This document shows, one piece after another, positions 7,818 to 17,488 of a DNA stretch of 64,000 nucleotides. Each line of letters starts with the position of its first letter. The stretch's first letter is position 1. The notes beneath the pieces are model-generated. The model was given only the letters and a program-made list of their open reading frames with translations, ran no database searches and was not told the DNA's origin. The DNA comes from Mycolicibacterium houstonense. Lineage in GTDB: Bacteria > Actinomycetota > Actinomycetes > Mycobacteriales > Mycobacteriaceae. The stretch is taken from contig NZ_LT546207.1 of NCBI RefSeq assembly GCF_900078665.2, positions 3,019,678 through 3,083,677 of the forward strand, read 5' to 3'. The position numbers and the translations under genes were made by a program.

Positions 7818-8915
7818 TCAATCGCGGGTGGTCGCCGCTGCCAATTCGCCTATCACGTCGCTGATTTCACCGCGCCGCCGCCAGGCTCGCCGCTGCCGAA
7901 TCGCGCCGTTGCCATCGGCGGCGATACGGGCCAGCTCCTCACACACCATGTCGACGTCGCCCAACTCCTCGAGCGCCGGCTGCAGCGTCTCGACGAACCG
8001 CGTCAGTAGCTCGCGCGCCGGCATCACCGACTGATCCCCGGCCAGATAGATGCCGTCACCTTCCAGGCCGTCGTGCGCGGCCTTCCAATGCGCCGCTCGT
8101 ATCGCGCAATCGGTGAGCCGCGGTGCTGCTTCGCCGTCGTCGTGTGCCCGCAACGCGGTCATCACACCGGCGCGAATCAGAGTCGCCAGCACCACCGTCT
8201 CGGCCACCGTGGCCGGCACGTCCGACACCCGGGTCTCCACCGTCGGAAAGTTCGCCGACGGGCGCACATCCCAATAGATCATCCCGTCGTCCAACGCGAC
8301 ACCGGCGCGCTGCAGCATGTCGACGGCGGCGTCGTACTCCGCCGCCGAATCGAAGTGCGGCGGCGGGCCCGAGCTGGGCCAGCGTGTCCACAGCACGCTG
8401 CGGAAGCTCGCGTAGCCGCTGTCGGTGTTGCGGTAGATCGACGAGTTGGCGGTCAGCGCCAGCAGCACGTGCAGCCAGGGTCGCAGCCAGTTGCTGACGT
8501 GAATCGCGGCTTCCCGGTCAGGTACCGCGACGTGCACATGACAACCACAGATGCCCTGTTCGTGGGCGATCATGCCGAACCGGTGGGCGATCTTGCGGTA
8601 GCGCGGCGTCGGGGTGACGGGGAACTTGTGCGGCACGGTCGGCGGGAGCGCGGCCGCCAACAACTGCGCCCCGTTGGCCGCAGCGGCCTCGGCGGTAATC
8701 CGGCGCAACCTGGCCAACTCGGAACGCAACGCGCCGCTGGTGTCCATCACGTCGGTGTTGGTCTCGATCTGACAGCTGGTCAGCTCCAGTTGCAGTTTCA
8801 CACCGTGCTCAGCCGCGCACGCGGCGACCTGCTTGTTGCGGGCGATCGGTTCACCGCCCTGGGGGTCGACGAGCAGGAACTCCTCTTCCACACCCACCGT
8901 CGGATGACTCGTCAC
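7818..8915 (-). CDS. Carboxylate-amine ligase, YbdK/GCS2 family
   Basis: 365 aa from GTG 8915. It begins with the family hallmark VGVEEEFLLVD at residues 7-17, and carries HKFPVTPTPRY, the GCHVHVAVPD metal/ATP region and a C-terminal RQRRAWRRRG. These are features of the type-2 glutamate-cysteine ligase superfamily, which forms gamma-glutamyl amide bonds with ATP. Mycobacterial members (Rv0433 type) have no firmly fixed substrate; EgtA-like or weak glutamate-cysteine ligase activity is possible. Confidence 0.85.
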   Translation of the reverse strand: MTSHPTVGVEEEFLLVDPQGGEPIARNKQVAACAAEHGVKLQLELTSCQIETNTDVMDTSGALRSELARLRRITAEAAAANGAQLLAAALPPTVPHKFPVTPTPRYRKIAHRFGMIAHEQGICGCHVHVAVPDREAAIHVSNWLRPWLHVLLALTANSSIYRNTDSGYASFRSVLWTRWPSSGPPPHFDSAAEYDAAVDMLQRAGVALDDGMIYWDVRPSANFPTVETRVSDVPATVAETVVLATLIRAGVMTALRAHDDGEAAPRLTDCAIRAAHWKAAHDGLEGDGIYLAGDQSVMPARELLTRFVETLQPALEELGDVDMVCEELARIAADGNGAIRQRRAWRRRGEISDVIGELAAATTRD

Positions 8916-8977
8916 GGCTGAGAATTGCCCGCACCCGACACTCCCAAACCTGGGACGCTCATGCCTAAGATCGGGTG

Positions 8978-9793
8978 ATGCCCAAGGACTTCCGCTTCGG
9001 CGTCAGCCTGCGTACGGCCGAATCCCAATCCCAGGTTGCCGACGCGGCACGTCGCGCCGAAGACCTCGGATTCGACGTGCTCAACGTGCCCGACCATCTC
9101 GGTGCACCCGCACCGTTCCCGACGCTCATCGCGATCGCCGCGGCGACCAGCTCCCTGCGGGTCGGGACGTTCGTGCTGAACGCCTGCTTCTACAAGCCCG
9201 CCCTGCTGGCTCGCGACGCCACCGCGCTGCGGGACCTGTCCGGGGGCCGGTTCGACCTGGGCCTCGGCGCCGGCTACGTGCGTGAGGAGTTCGAGGCGGC
9301 CGAGCTGCCGTACCCCAGTGCCCGCGAGCGCATCGACTACCTGCGCCACACCACCGAGTACATGCGCGAGCATGCGCCCGACATCCCGATCCTCATCGCG
9401 GGCAACGGGGACCGATTGCTGACGGTGGCCGCCCAGACCGCCGATATCGTGGGCCTCACCGGTGGCGACCACGTCACGGGTGACCCTCTGGCAGAACGCA
9501 TTTCCTTCCTGCGCAATGCCGCCGGGCAACGATTCGACGATCTCGAACTCAACATCGCCATCACCGCGATGCCTGCCCCCGGCAGCGAGATGCCCATCCT
9601 CAACGTCCCGCGCCATTTCCTGCCCTACCTCAGCGACGAAGAGCTGCTGCGGCATCCGGGGGTGCTGTCCGGATCGGTCAGCGCGATCGCCGATCGCCTG
9701 CGCGGCCTGCGAGAGAACTATGGGATCAGTTACATCATCGTGCAGATCGCCCACGCCGAGGCCTTCGGGAAGGTGATCGCCGAACTCCGGTAG
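8978..9793 (+). CDS. LLM-class (F420-dependent type) oxidoreductase
   Basis: 271 aa. A luciferase-like TIM barrel: FGVSLRTAESQSQVADAARR, GFDVLNVPDHLG, RVGTFVLNACFYKPALLARD, then GRFDLGLGAGYVREEF. It is probably F420-dependent, as most mycobacterial LLM proteins are. TAAGAT at 8966-8971 lies six bases before ATG 8978, so transcription may start at the start codon. GTG 8975 is an alternative start. Substrate unknown. Confidence 0.85.
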   Translation: MPKDFRFGVSLRTAESQSQVADAARRAEDLGFDVLNVPDHLGAPAPFPTLIAIAAATSSLRVGTFVLNACFYKPALLARDATALRDLSGGRFDLGLGAGYVREEFEAAELPYPSARERIDYLRHTTEYMREHAPDIPILIAGNGDRLLTVAAQTADIVGLTGGDHVTGDPLAERISFLRNAAGQRFDDLELNIAITAMPAPGSEMPILNVPRHFLPYLSDEELLRHPGVLSGSVSAIADRLRGLRENYGISYIIVQIAHAEAFGKVIAELR

Positions 9794-9802
9794 AAGTTCT
9801 TT

Positions 9803-9829
9803 CCATCCGGGCCGGGCCCGGCTCCGAAT
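9803..9829 (+). promoter_or_regulatory. SigK-type promoter of the sigK operon
   Basis: CCATCC (9803-9808) and CCGAAT (9824-9829), separated by 15 bp, match the -35 and -10 elements known for mycobacterial SigK. Transcription would begin close to the GTG at 9837, giving a leaderless message. The operon it drives ends with sigK and rskA, which implies autoregulation. Confidence 0.8.
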
Positions 9830-9836
9830 ACCGGGT

Positions 9837-11138
9837 GTGGAACACATTCATCCTGGTGGGCGCGCCGTCGCGGTGATCGGTAGCGGTGTCGCCGGTCTGA
9901 CCGCCGCGTATGCCCTGTCCGCACGTGACCGCGTGACCCTGCTCGAAGCCGACACCCGATTCGGCGGACATGCCCATACCCAGCATGTTGTCGAAGACGG
10001 CCACACCGTCGCACTCGACACGGCCTTCCTGGTTCACAACGACCGCACGTACCCGACCCTGTGCCGGTTGTTCGGCGAACTCGGGATCCGTACTCAAGAC
10101 ACCGACATGTCAATGTCCGTGCGTGATGACGGTACCGGTCTGGAGTACGCCGGAGCCCGTGGCCTGAGCGGATTGTTTCCCAGCTGGTCCAATCTGGGTC
10201 GGCCCCGCTACCTGCTGATGCTGGGCGAGGTCACCCGATTCCACCGGCTGGCAACTCAATTGCTGCGGCGCGAGACAACCGGGAACGAGGAAACCCTCGG
10301 CGAGTTTCTGCACCGCCACGGGTTCTCCCGGTATTTCACCGAGCGATTCATGACCCCGCTGGTTGCCGCGGTCTGGTCGTGCCCGCCGGGTGAAGCCTTG
10401 CGCTATCCGGCGCGGTACCTGTTGGTCTTCCTGCAGCACCACGGCATGCTGTCGGTCTTCGGATCGCCGACGTGGCGCACGGTAGTCGGCGGGTCGGCCA
10501 ACTACGTCGACGCGATTGTGTCCCGACTGCCCGAGGCGGTGACCGGCGCGCACGTGCGATCCGTGCGCCGATGCGCCGACGGCGTGCTCATCACCGTCGA
10601 CGGCCAGCCACCACGGCGGTTCGATGCCGCTGTCATCGCCACCCACCCCGACCAGGCGCTACTGATGCTCGACCACCCGAGCGAGGACGAGCGGCACATC
10701 CTCGGAGCCATCCCCTACAGCCTCAATCGGGCTCAGCTGCACACCGACGAGTCGGTACTGCCACGGCTGCCCCGAGCCCGCGCGTCCTGGAACTATCTGA
10801 TCGACCCGGTTGATCATGCCGTCACCGTCACATACGACATCACCAGACTCATGAAGCTCGGTGGCGGCCGGCGCTACCTGGTGACCCTGGGTGGGGCCCA
10901 TCGGGTGGACCCGTCGAAAGTCGTGGCCGAGATGATCTACGCCCATCCGGCCTACACCACCGAATCCGTAGCCGCGCAACGACTGCTGCCTCAGCTCAAC
11001 GACGACCGCGTCGTCTTCGCCGGGGCCTATCACGGTTGGGGGTTCCACGAGGACGGTGCCGCATCGGGATTGCGGGCCGCGCAGCGATTGGGCGCACGAT
11101 GGGCCGGCGGCACGGTTGCGGAGCCGCTGGCATGCTGA
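9837..11138 (+). CDS. FAD-dependent amine-oxidase-like oxidoreductase (Rv0449c type)
   Basis: 433 aa from GTG 9837, which coincides with the expected SigK transcript start. The N-terminal FAD-binding fold VAVIGSGVAGLTAAYAL (residues 11-27), LLEADTRFGGHAHT and the C-terminal VVFAGAYHGWGFHEDGA place it with flavin amine-oxidase/desaturase-like proteins. It is the first gene of the conserved sigK operon and overlaps the DUF1365 gene by 7 bp. With the DUF1365 and methyltransferase partners it probably modifies a membrane fatty acid; the exact reaction is not established. Confidence 0.88.
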   Translation: MEHIHPGGRAVAVIGSGVAGLTAAYALSARDRVTLLEADTRFGGHAHTQHVVEDGHTVALDTAFLVHNDRTYPTLCRLFGELGIRTQDTDMSMSVRDDGTGLEYAGARGLSGLFPSWSNLGRPRYLLMLGEVTRFHRLATQLLRRETTGNEETLGEFLHRHGFSRYFTERFMTPLVAAVWSCPPGEALRYPARYLLVFLQHHGMLSVFGSPTWRTVVGGSANYVDAIVSRLPEAVTGAHVRSVRRCADGVLITVDGQPPRRFDAAVIATHPDQALLMLDHPSEDERHILGAIPYSLNRAQLHTDESVLPRLPRARASWNYLIDPVDHAVTVTYDITRLMKLGGGRRYLVTLGGAHRVDPSKVVAEMIYAHPAYTTESVAAQRLLPQLNDDRVVFAGAYHGWGFHEDGAASGLRAAQRLGARWAGGTVAEPLAC

Positions 11139-11878
11139 CGCCGGCGCTGTACCGCACCAGGATCACCCACGTCCGCCGCGCCCCCGTGCGCCATCGCTTC
11201 AGCTACCGCGGTTACAGCTGGTATGTGGACCTCGACCGGATGCCGCAGTTACCGCGCTGGCTGCGACCGTTCGCCCGATTCGAGGCAGACGACCATTTCG
11301 CGGGCGGACCGAAAGACTCACTACGCCAACGCGTCGACGAATTCTTGTTGTCGCACGACGTGGACCTCGACGGCGGTAGGGTGACCGCGCTGCTCCAGGC
11401 GCGGGTGCTCGGATATGTGTTCAACCCACTGAGCCTGTACTGGTGCCACGACGCCTCCGGCACGCTGCGCTTCGTGGTCGCCGAGGTCCACAACACCTAC
11501 GGCCGGCGGCATGCTTATCTGCTTCCCGCCGGGCAGTGCGCGAACGTGCCCAAGCGCATGTACGTCTCACCGTTCAACGCCGTCGACGGGCACTACCGGG
11601 TGCGCGCCCCAGAGCCCGGCGAACATGTCGACGTGACGGTTTCGCTTCACCGCCAAGGTCATCCGGCCTTCGTCGCCACCCTTCGCGGTGACCGGAGGCC
11701 GGTGAACACCTGGGAAGTTCTTCGTCTGCAACTGGCCGCGCCGCTGGCGCCGCTGGCCGGAGCCCTCGCCATCCGTGTCGAAGGAATCACGTTGTGGCTG
11801 CGCCGCGTCCCGGTGGTCCCCCGCCCTGCCGAAGTAGCCGTTGAGTCCGTTACCGAGAACCAAGGAAGGCCACTGTGA
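11132..11878 (+). CDS. DUF1365 family protein (Rv0448c type)
   Basis: 248 aa. ATG 11132 overlaps the preceding stop by 7 bp and gives the family start ALYRTRITHVRRAPVRHRFS. Conserved features include VLGYVFNPLSLYWCHD, AEVHNTYGRRHAYLL and KRMYVSPFN. DUF1365 proteins are regularly encoded between an FAD oxidoreductase and a cyclopropane-synthase-like methyltransferase, as here, and are thought to act in the same lipid modification. The biochemical role is unknown. Confidence 0.88.
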   Translation: MLTPALYRTRITHVRRAPVRHRFSYRGYSWYVDLDRMPQLPRWLRPFARFEADDHFAGGPKDSLRQRVDEFLLSHDVDLDGGRVTALLQARVLGYVFNPLSLYWCHDASGTLRFVVAEVHNTYGRRHAYLLPAGQCANVPKRMYVSPFNAVDGHYRVRAPEPGEHVDVTVSLHRQGHPAFVATLRGDRRPVNTWEVLRLQLAAPLAPLAGALAIRVEGITLWLRRVPVVPRPAEVAVESVTENQGRPL

Positions 11879-13143
11879 ACACCCGGACCGGAACGTCCCC
11901 CGCCATCGACCCCAGCCGCTGGCCGGACGTGGCACATCCACCGCGCGGCCCGATGGCCGCGGTATCCGGCGCAGTGGCCGACCGGCTGCTGCGACGGGCC
12001 GCGGCGACATTGCCGGTGCGGCTGTCGTTTCCGGACGGCACCGTGATCGGGGCCGCGGACCCGACGCTGCCCACCATGGTCATCGAACGGCCGGCAGCGC
12101 TGGCCAGGAGGATCGGTTGCCACGGCCTGATCGGCTTCGGTGAGTCCTATATGGCCGGTGAGTGGCATTCCGATGATCTCGTCGGCTTGCTCACCTCGTT
12201 CGGCCGGTCGATGGGCGATTTGGTTCCCGCTGCGCTGCAACGGTTCCGCACCGTGGCGCTGCCCCGGTCACCACGCTCGGCCCACAACGATCCTGCTCAG
12301 TCCCGGCGGAACATCGCGGCGCACTACGACCTGTCGAACGAGCTGTTCTCGGAGTTTCTCGACGAGACGATGAGTTACTCCAGCGCGCTGTTCCCGCAAC
12401 TGCCCGGGACAGCGGCCGGGCTGGCCGAGGCTCAGCGCCGGAAGATCGACCGACTGCTCGACGCCGCGGGAGTGCGGCCGGGCAGCCGAGTATTGGAGAT
12501 CGGTACCGGCTGGGGTCAACTCTGCATCCAGGCCGCCGAACGCGGCGCCGAGGTCCGTTCGATCACCCTGTCAGCCGAGCAACAACGGCTGGGCCGGCAA
12601 CGGGTGTCGGCGGCCGGTCTGGCGGACCGGGTCGGTATCGACCTGCGCGACTACCGCGATGTCGACGGCTGCTACGACGCAGTGGTGTCGGTTGAGATGG
12701 TCGAAGCCGTGGGTTACCGATTCTGGCCCACGTATTTTCGAGCGCTCGACCGACTGGTCACCCCCGGAGGCCGGGTCGCAATCCAGGCGATCACCATGCC
12801 GCACGACCGCATGCTGGCCTCGCGCGACACTCACACCTGGATCCAGAAGTACATCTTCCCCGGCGGGCTGCTGCCGTCTACCGAAGCGATCATCGGTCTC
12901 ACCGAACGGCATACCCGGCTACGCACCGTTGACATGATGTCGCTGCGGCCGCATTACGCCGAGACCCTGCGACTGTGGCGGGAACGCTTCGTCTCCCGCC
13001 GCGACGCCGTGGCAGCACTCGGATTCGACGACATCTTCGTCCGCATGTGGGAGCTGTATCTGGCGTACTCCGAAGCCGGTTTCACCTCGGGCTACCTCGA
13101 CGTCTACCAGTGGACATTCGCCCCGACAGGAGGACACCGGTGA
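11875..13143 (+). CDS. ufaA1: Cyclopropane-fatty-acyl-phospholipid synthase family methyltransferase
   Basis: 422 aa from GTG 11875 (AAGGAAGG ahead; GTGA overlap). An N-terminal CFA-type lipid-binding domain is followed by a SAM-dependent methyltransferase with motif I VLEIGTGWGQ at residues 206-215, and SYSSALFPQLPG and EMVEAVGYRFWPTYF active-site regions. It adds a methyl or methylene group from SAM to an unsaturated phospholipid acyl chain. The M. tuberculosis counterpart Rv0447c has been proposed to take part in tuberculostearic acid formation. Part of the SigK operon. Confidence 0.88.
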   Translation: MNTRTGTSPAIDPSRWPDVAHPPRGPMAAVSGAVADRLLRRAAATLPVRLSFPDGTVIGAADPTLPTMVIERPAALARRIGCHGLIGFGESYMAGEWHSDDLVGLLTSFGRSMGDLVPAALQRFRTVALPRSPRSAHNDPAQSRRNIAAHYDLSNELFSEFLDETMSYSSALFPQLPGTAAGLAEAQRRKIDRLLDAAGVRPGSRVLEIGTGWGQLCIQAAERGAEVRSITLSAEQQRLGRQRVSAAGLADRVGIDLRDYRDVDGCYDAVVSVEMVEAVGYRFWPTYFRALDRLVTPGGRVAIQAITMPHDRMLASRDTHTWIQKYIFPGGLLPSTEAIIGLTERHTRLRTVDMMSLRPHYAETLRLWRERFVSRRDAVAALGFDDIFVRMWELYLAYSEAGFTSGYLDVYQWTFAPTGGHR

Positions 13144-13919
13144 ACCTGCTCATCGTCACCACGGTATCGCTGGCCGCACTCGCCGTGGTCCACGGCGCGA
13201 CATTCTTGATCGGACGAAAAATCGGGCGGTACAACGTCGTCGACGTGGCCTGGGGCATAGGCTTCATCGCGATCGCGGCCGTCAGCGCCGTTCTCGGCAC
13301 CGGCGACCTCCTCCGGCGCGTCCTGCTATTGGTGTTGATCGCCCTCTGGGCGGGCCGATTGTCCTGGCACATGGTGCTGAAGTCCGCGGGCAAAGGTGAG
13401 GATCCGCGTTATGAGGAGCTGCTGGGCGGCGACTACTCGACCGCTCATGTGCTGCGCAAGGTGTTCGTGGTCCAGGGAGCGGCAACCTGGTTCGTGTCCT
13501 TTCCCGTCCAGCTGTCAGCGACGTTGGGGCCGACTCCAGCCGTCCTGCGGCCGGTTCTGTTTGGGGGCGTGTTGATCTGGGCCGTCGGCCTGGCGTTCGA
13601 AGCGATCGGCGACCACCAGCTGCGCCGCTTCAAATCCGACCCGGCCAACCGGGGAGCCATCATGGACCGCGGGTTGTGGGCCTGGACCCGCCATCCCAAC
13701 TATTTCGGCGACTGCTGCGTGTGGTGGGGATTATGGCTGTCGAGCATCTGCGGCTGGCTGTCGCTGGCGACGGTGCTCTCCCCGGTGTTGATGACGTATT
13801 TCCTCGTATACGCAACCGGTGCCCGACTGGCCGAAAAGCACATGTCGGGCCGGCCCGGGTTCGCGGAATACTGTTCGCGCACTTCCTTTTTCATCCCCAG
13901 GGCACCGAGATACGGATAA
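13140..13919 (+). CDS. DUF1295 steroid-reductase-like membrane protein (Rv0446c type)
   Basis: 259 aa from GTG 13140, overlapping the previous stop by four bases. About six or seven hydrophobic helices; YNVVDVAWGIGF near the N-terminus and the signature WAWTRHPNYFGD near residue 179, shared with 5-alpha-reductase and isoprenylcysteine-methyltransferase-like families. It may reduce a C=C bond using NADPH in the membrane, which would follow logically after methylene addition by the preceding enzyme. That link is inference. Confidence 0.87.
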   Translation: MNLLIVTTVSLAALAVVHGATFLIGRKIGRYNVVDVAWGIGFIAIAAVSAVLGTGDLLRRVLLLVLIALWAGRLSWHMVLKSAGKGEDPRYEELLGGDYSTAHVLRKVFVVQGAATWFVSFPVQLSATLGPTPAVLRPVLFGGVLIWAVGLAFEAIGDHQLRRFKSDPANRGAIMDRGLWAWTRHPNYFGDCCVWWGLWLSSICGWLSLATVLSPVLMTYFLVYATGARLAEKHMSGRPGFAEYCSRTSFFIPRAPRYG

Positions 13920-13921
13920 AC

Positions 13922-14503
13922 GTGACGGCGCAGGCCCGAGTGGCTAGGCTGCTGTGGGTGACCGCCGAACTCGACGCGTTGCTGCGGCGGGTGGCCCGAC
14001 GCGACGTCGACGCCTTCGCCGAGCTCTACGACCGTACGCGGTCGCGGGTATTCGGTCTGGTCACCCGCGTTCTGCGCGATCCTGGTTACAGCGAGGAAAC
14101 CACTCAGGACATCTATCTCCAGGTGTGGCGCACCGCGGACAGCTACGACCCGGCGGCCGGATCACCGATGGCCTGGCTGATGACGCTCGCGCACCGGCGG
14201 GCGGTGGACCGGGTTCGCGCCGAACAGGCCGCCAGCCATCGTGAGTCACGCTATGGCGCAACCAGCGTGGAGCCGCCCACCGACAATGTCGCCGACTCGG
14301 TGATCATCCAGGACGAGCAGCGCCGCGTCGCCGAATGCCTGTCGTCGCTGACGGACGCCCAGCGCGAGTGCATCCATCTCGCCTACTACGACGGGCTGAC
14401 CTACAGCCAGGTCTCTCAACGGTTGGCGGCCAACCTCGCCACCATCAAATCGCGGATGCGCGACGCCCTCCGCGGCCTTCGCAACTGCCTGGGGGCGGCA
14501 TGA
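13922..14503 (+). CDS. sigK: ECF sigma factor SigK
   Basis: 193 aa from GTG 13922; GTG 13958 would give 181 aa, closer to the 187 aa of the M. tuberculosis protein, and I cannot decide between them. Sigma region 2 covers [20 protein letters not shown] to [13 protein letters not shown], and region 4 ends [20 protein letters not shown]. It directs RNA polymerase to CCATCC/CCGAAT promoters such as the one at 9803. It sits last but one in its own operon, overlapping rskA by four bases. In M. tuberculosis the regulon includes mpt70 and mpt83. Confidence 0.93.
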   Translation: MTAQARVARLLWVTAELDALLRRVARRDVDAFAELYDRTRSRVFGLVTRVLRDPGYSEETTQDIYLQVWRTADSYDPAAGSPMAWLMTLAHRRAVDRVRAEQAASHRESRYGATSVEPPTDNVADSVIIQDEQRRVAECLSSLTDAQRECIHLAYYDGLTYSQVSQRLAANLATIKSRMRDALRGLRNCLGAA

Positions 14504-15201
14504 CCGAACCCGTTGACCCCGAACTGATCGAGCTGGCGACCCCGTATGCCCTGCACGCGGTGTCCGAGAGCGAGCGGGCTGACATCGAACAACGCCTCGC
14601 CGTGGCCCCTTCGGAGGTCGCGGCCCAGTTCGCGCGCGAAGTGCGGGAGGTGCGGGAAACCATGGCGCGGCTGGCCGGGTCCACCACCCTGGAGCCACCA
14701 CCGCATCTGCGTGAACAGCTGCTGGCCGCGGTCTCGGTGCGTGAGCTGCGGCCCACCCCGCGCTGGCGCAAGACGGCTTTGGCGGCCGCGGCCGCGGTCG
14801 TCATCGCCCTCGCCGGCATCGGAATCGGCATCGCGCTGCGCCCGGGCCCACAATCGACGACGGCCGAGCAGATCTTCGCCGCACCCGACGTACGGACTGT
14901 CTCCGGGGCCATCCCCACCGGCGGCACGGCGACCGTCGTGTTTTCCCGCGAGCGCAACGCCGGGGTGCTGGTGATGAACGGCGTCACGCCCCCGCAAACC
15001 GGCACGGTGTATCAGATGTGGCTACTACGTGAGGGCGGAGCAACGTCTGCGGGCACCATGGACTCCGCCGCTGTCGCGCCGTCGACCACGGCGGTGCTAC
15101 CGGACCTAGGCGACGCATCGGCCTTGGCTTTCACGGTCGAGCCGGGCGCTGGCTCGACCGAACCAACCACACCGATCTTCGCCGAGCTGCCGTTGCGATG
15201 A
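14500..15201 (+). CDS. rskA: Anti-sigma-K factor RskA
   Basis: 233 aa; ATG 14500 overlaps the sigK stop (ATGA). Residues 1-85 are the cytosolic sigma-binding domain ([20 protein letters not shown]), a single membrane helix lies at about 88-110 ([20 protein letters not shown]), and the C-terminal 120 residues are the extracytoplasmic RskA domain with [11 protein letters not shown]. Family members hold SigK until regulated intramembrane proteolysis frees it. Gene order and coupling support the assignment. Confidence 0.93.
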   Translation: MTEPVDPELIELATPYALHAVSESERADIEQRLAVAPSEVAAQFAREVREVRETMARLAGSTTLEPPPHLREQLLAAVSVRELRPTPRWRKTALAAAAAVVIALAGIGIGIALRPGPQSTTAEQIFAAPDVRTVSGAIPTGGTATVVFSRERNAGVLVMNGVTPPQTGTVYQMWLLREGGATSAGTMDSAAVAPSTTAVLPDLGDASALAFTVEPGAGSTEPTTPIFAELPLR

Positions 15202-15263
15202 CAGGCATGAGGCGGGCGAACGCCGGGTATCACTGACCACACCGCACGAGTCGGGAAAAGGAA

Positions 15264-16160
15264 GTGGTGAACCAGATGTCGCAAGACGCAGACGACCTCA
15301 GCAAGGTACCTACCCCGGATCCGGCCGAGGACGACGCCTACTTCCCGTCGCCCTACTCGTTGAGTCAGTACACCTCGCCGAAGACCGACTTCGCCGGGGT
15401 CGAGCACAAAGGTGCATATGCCGAGGGCCGGTGGAAGGTACTGATGATCGCCACCGAAGAGCGATATGTGTTGTGCCAGAACGGGAAGATGTTCTCCACC
15501 GGCAACCATCCGGTGGAGATGCTGCTGCCGCTGCACCATCTGATGCAAACCGGATTCGACGTCGACGTCGCGACCATCTCCGGATACCCGGCCAAGTTGG
15601 AACTGTGGGCCATGCCGCACGAAGACCCCGCCGTCACGTCAACCTACGAGGCTCTCAAGACCAGGCTCAAGCAGCCCCTCAAGCTGTCCAACGTGGTCGC
15701 CGATCTCAAGGCGGCCTCCGACTATCTCGCCGTCTTCATTCCCGGCGGCCACGGCGCCGTCGTCGGGCTGCCGGGCAGCCATGAGGTCGGCCAGACGCTG
15801 AACTGGGCACTGGACCACGGGCGGTTCATCATCACCCTGTGCCACGGTCCGGCGGCGCTGCTGGCCGCGGGACTCGGCAAGTCGCAGTCACCGCTGGCCG
15901 GCTATTCGGTGTGCGTGTTCCCCGACGCCCTCGACGAGGGTCCCAACATCGACATCGGGTATCTGCCCGGACGCCTGCAGTGGCTGGTCGCCGACCTGTT
16001 GGCCAAGCAAGGCCTCACCATCGTCAACGACGAGATGGCGGGCACCGTGCACCAAGACCGCCGCCTGCTCACCGGCGACAGCCCGCTGGCCTCCGATGCG
16101 CTGGGAAAGCTGGCCGTCGATTGCCTGCTCGATGCGCTCGGGCGGGAGCATCCGGCTTGA
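15264..16160 (+). CDS. hchA: HchA/Hsp31-type class I glutamine-amidotransferase-like protein (glyoxalase III/deglycase family)
   Basis: 298 aa from GTG 15264; GTG 15267 or ATG 15276 are possible starts, since the AAAAGGAAG site at 15255-15263 sits very close. It has the DJ-1/PfpI fold with a nucleophile elbow TLCHGPAAL (Cys at 193), the FIPGGHGA loop and Glu in [14 protein letters not shown]. Hsp31 family members convert methylglyoxal to lactate without cofactor and act as holding chaperones. The length matches HchA (about 283 aa). Single gene after rskA. Confidence 0.9.
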   Translation: MVNQMSQDADDLSKVPTPDPAEDDAYFPSPYSLSQYTSPKTDFAGVEHKGAYAEGRWKVLMIATEERYVLCQNGKMFSTGNHPVEMLLPLHHLMQTGFDVDVATISGYPAKLELWAMPHEDPAVTSTYEALKTRLKQPLKLSNVVADLKAASDYLAVFIPGGHGAVVGLPGSHEVGQTLNWALDHGRFIITLCHGPAALLAAGLGKSQSPLAGYSVCVFPDALDEGPNIDIGYLPGRLQWLVADLLAKQGLTIVNDEMAGTVHQDRRLLTGDSPLASDALGKLAVDCLLDALGREHPA

Positions 16161-16169
16161 CCAGCGCCG

Positions 16170-16679
16170 TTAGACGCCGATCCGTCCGTCGATGCGCTCA
16201 CGGATCAGATCCGCATGCCCACAGTGGCGGGCGTACTCGGCGATCATGTGCAGGTAGATCCAGCGCAAGCTGACCTCGCCACCCATGAATGGCGCGGTGT
16301 CGTCGAGCCCACGCGCCGCACAGTTGATCCGCGCCTGCTCGATCTCGCCCTGCCAGATCTGTGCTGCGTCGCGAAATGACGACAGCGCCGATACCCCGAA
16401 ACCGCCGTCGTGGCCGTCGGAGCCCCGCGGCCCGAAGATCGGCGGCACATCCTCACCGGCGAGCACCCTGCGGAACCAATTGCGTTCCACCTCTGCCGCG
16501 TGCTGCACCAGACCGAGCAGGGTCAACTCGGACGGCGGCACCGGCGCCGAGCGCAGCCGCTCGTCATCCAGGCCTTCGCATTTCTGCGCCAACGTGGCGC
16601 GGTAGAACTCCAGCCACCCCTCCAGCGTCGTGCGCTCACCAGCATTCAGTGGCGGCCTCGGCCGCTCTGTCGACGTCAT
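16170..16679 (-). CDS. DUF664/DinB-superfamily protein
   Basis: 169 aa from ATG 16679. A DinB-like four-helix bundle: FYRATLAQKCEGLDDERLRS, then LTLLGLVQHAAEVERNWFRR with a metal-ligand His, and the C-terminal LHMIAEYARHCGHADLIRER with two further His. This three-His pattern is the metal site of the DinB/mycothiol-transferase superfamily; DUF664 members are numerous in mycobacteria and of unknown substrate. Convergent with hchA, 9 bp apart. Confidence 0.85.
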   Translation of the reverse strand: MTSTERPRPPLNAGERTTLEGWLEFYRATLAQKCEGLDDERLRSAPVPPSELTLLGLVQHAAEVERNWFRRVLAGEDVPPIFGPRGSDGHDGGFGVSALSSFRDAAQIWQGEIEQARINCAARGLDDTAPFMGGEVSLRWIYLHMIAEYARHCGHADLIRERIDGRIGV

Positions 16680-16845
16680 GCTCACGATGCTGCCATCACG
16701 TCCCGACAGCCCGCCGCCTCGAGAGCCCCGGGAATCCCCGGCGAAACCAGTTGTGCCGGGCCATACCTCACCGGGCCGGGCGGTGCTACGTTGACGGACA
16801 AGACGCTGCGCATCGACGCACAAGCCCGCCCGGGGAGGCAGACTC

Positions 16846-17313
16846 ATGGCCATGGAAGGCTCGGTAACGGTGCGGATGGCCGCGCCGGCCGACCGCATCT
16901 GGGACCTCATCTCCGATGTTCGCAATACCGGAAAATTCTCGCCCGAGGTGATGGAAGCCGAGTGGCTCGGCGGCGCCACCGGACCCGCACTCGGCGCGCG
17001 GTTTCGCGGTCATGTGAAGCGCAACGAGATCGGGCCCGTCTATTGGACGACGTGCGAGGTGACCGCCTGCGAGCCGGGCCGGGAATTCGGCTTCGCGGTG
17101 CTCGTCGGCGACCGGCCGGTCAACAACTGGCACTACCGGTTGGAGCCGGCCGGCACCGACACCGACGTCACCGAATCCTTTCGGATGACCCCCGGCGCGT
17201 TCACCACGGTGTTCTCCGTCCTCGGAGGACAGCTCCGCACCCGCCGCAACATCCGTGACATGCGCAAGACGCTGGAGCGCATCAAGGATGTCGTGGAGAC
17301 TGGCGAGCAATAG
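16846..17313 (+). CDS. SRPBCC (polyketide cyclase/dehydrase-like) protein
   Basis: 155 aa, ATG 16846 after GGGGAGGC. A START-like fold: SVTVRMAAPADRIWDLISDV at the N-terminus, MEAEWLGGATGPALGARFRG in the middle and a long C-terminal helix RDMRKTLERIKDVVETG. These proteins bind hydrophobic ligands in a helix-grip cavity. No partner enzyme is adjacent, so the ligand cannot be inferred. Confidence 0.85.
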   Translation: MAMEGSVTVRMAAPADRIWDLISDVRNTGKFSPEVMEAEWLGGATGPALGARFRGHVKRNEIGPVYWTTCEVTACEPGREFGFAVLVGDRPVNNWHYRLEPAGTDTDVTESFRMTPGAFTTVFSVLGGQLRTRRNIRDMRKTLERIKDVVETGEQ

Positions 17314-17488
17314 CAGCCGCCGAGCTCGCCGCCGGGGCACCGGCCCCTGTTGTCACCGCGCGACATTTAGTTATGCTTAATATTGCTTAGGCATACACAT
17401 CGGGTCGCTGATGAGCGCCTGAACATCTGGAAATCACGGGGTCGGGAGTGATGTGGCCAGGTCACTGGTCATCATCAAGGAGGTCGGC

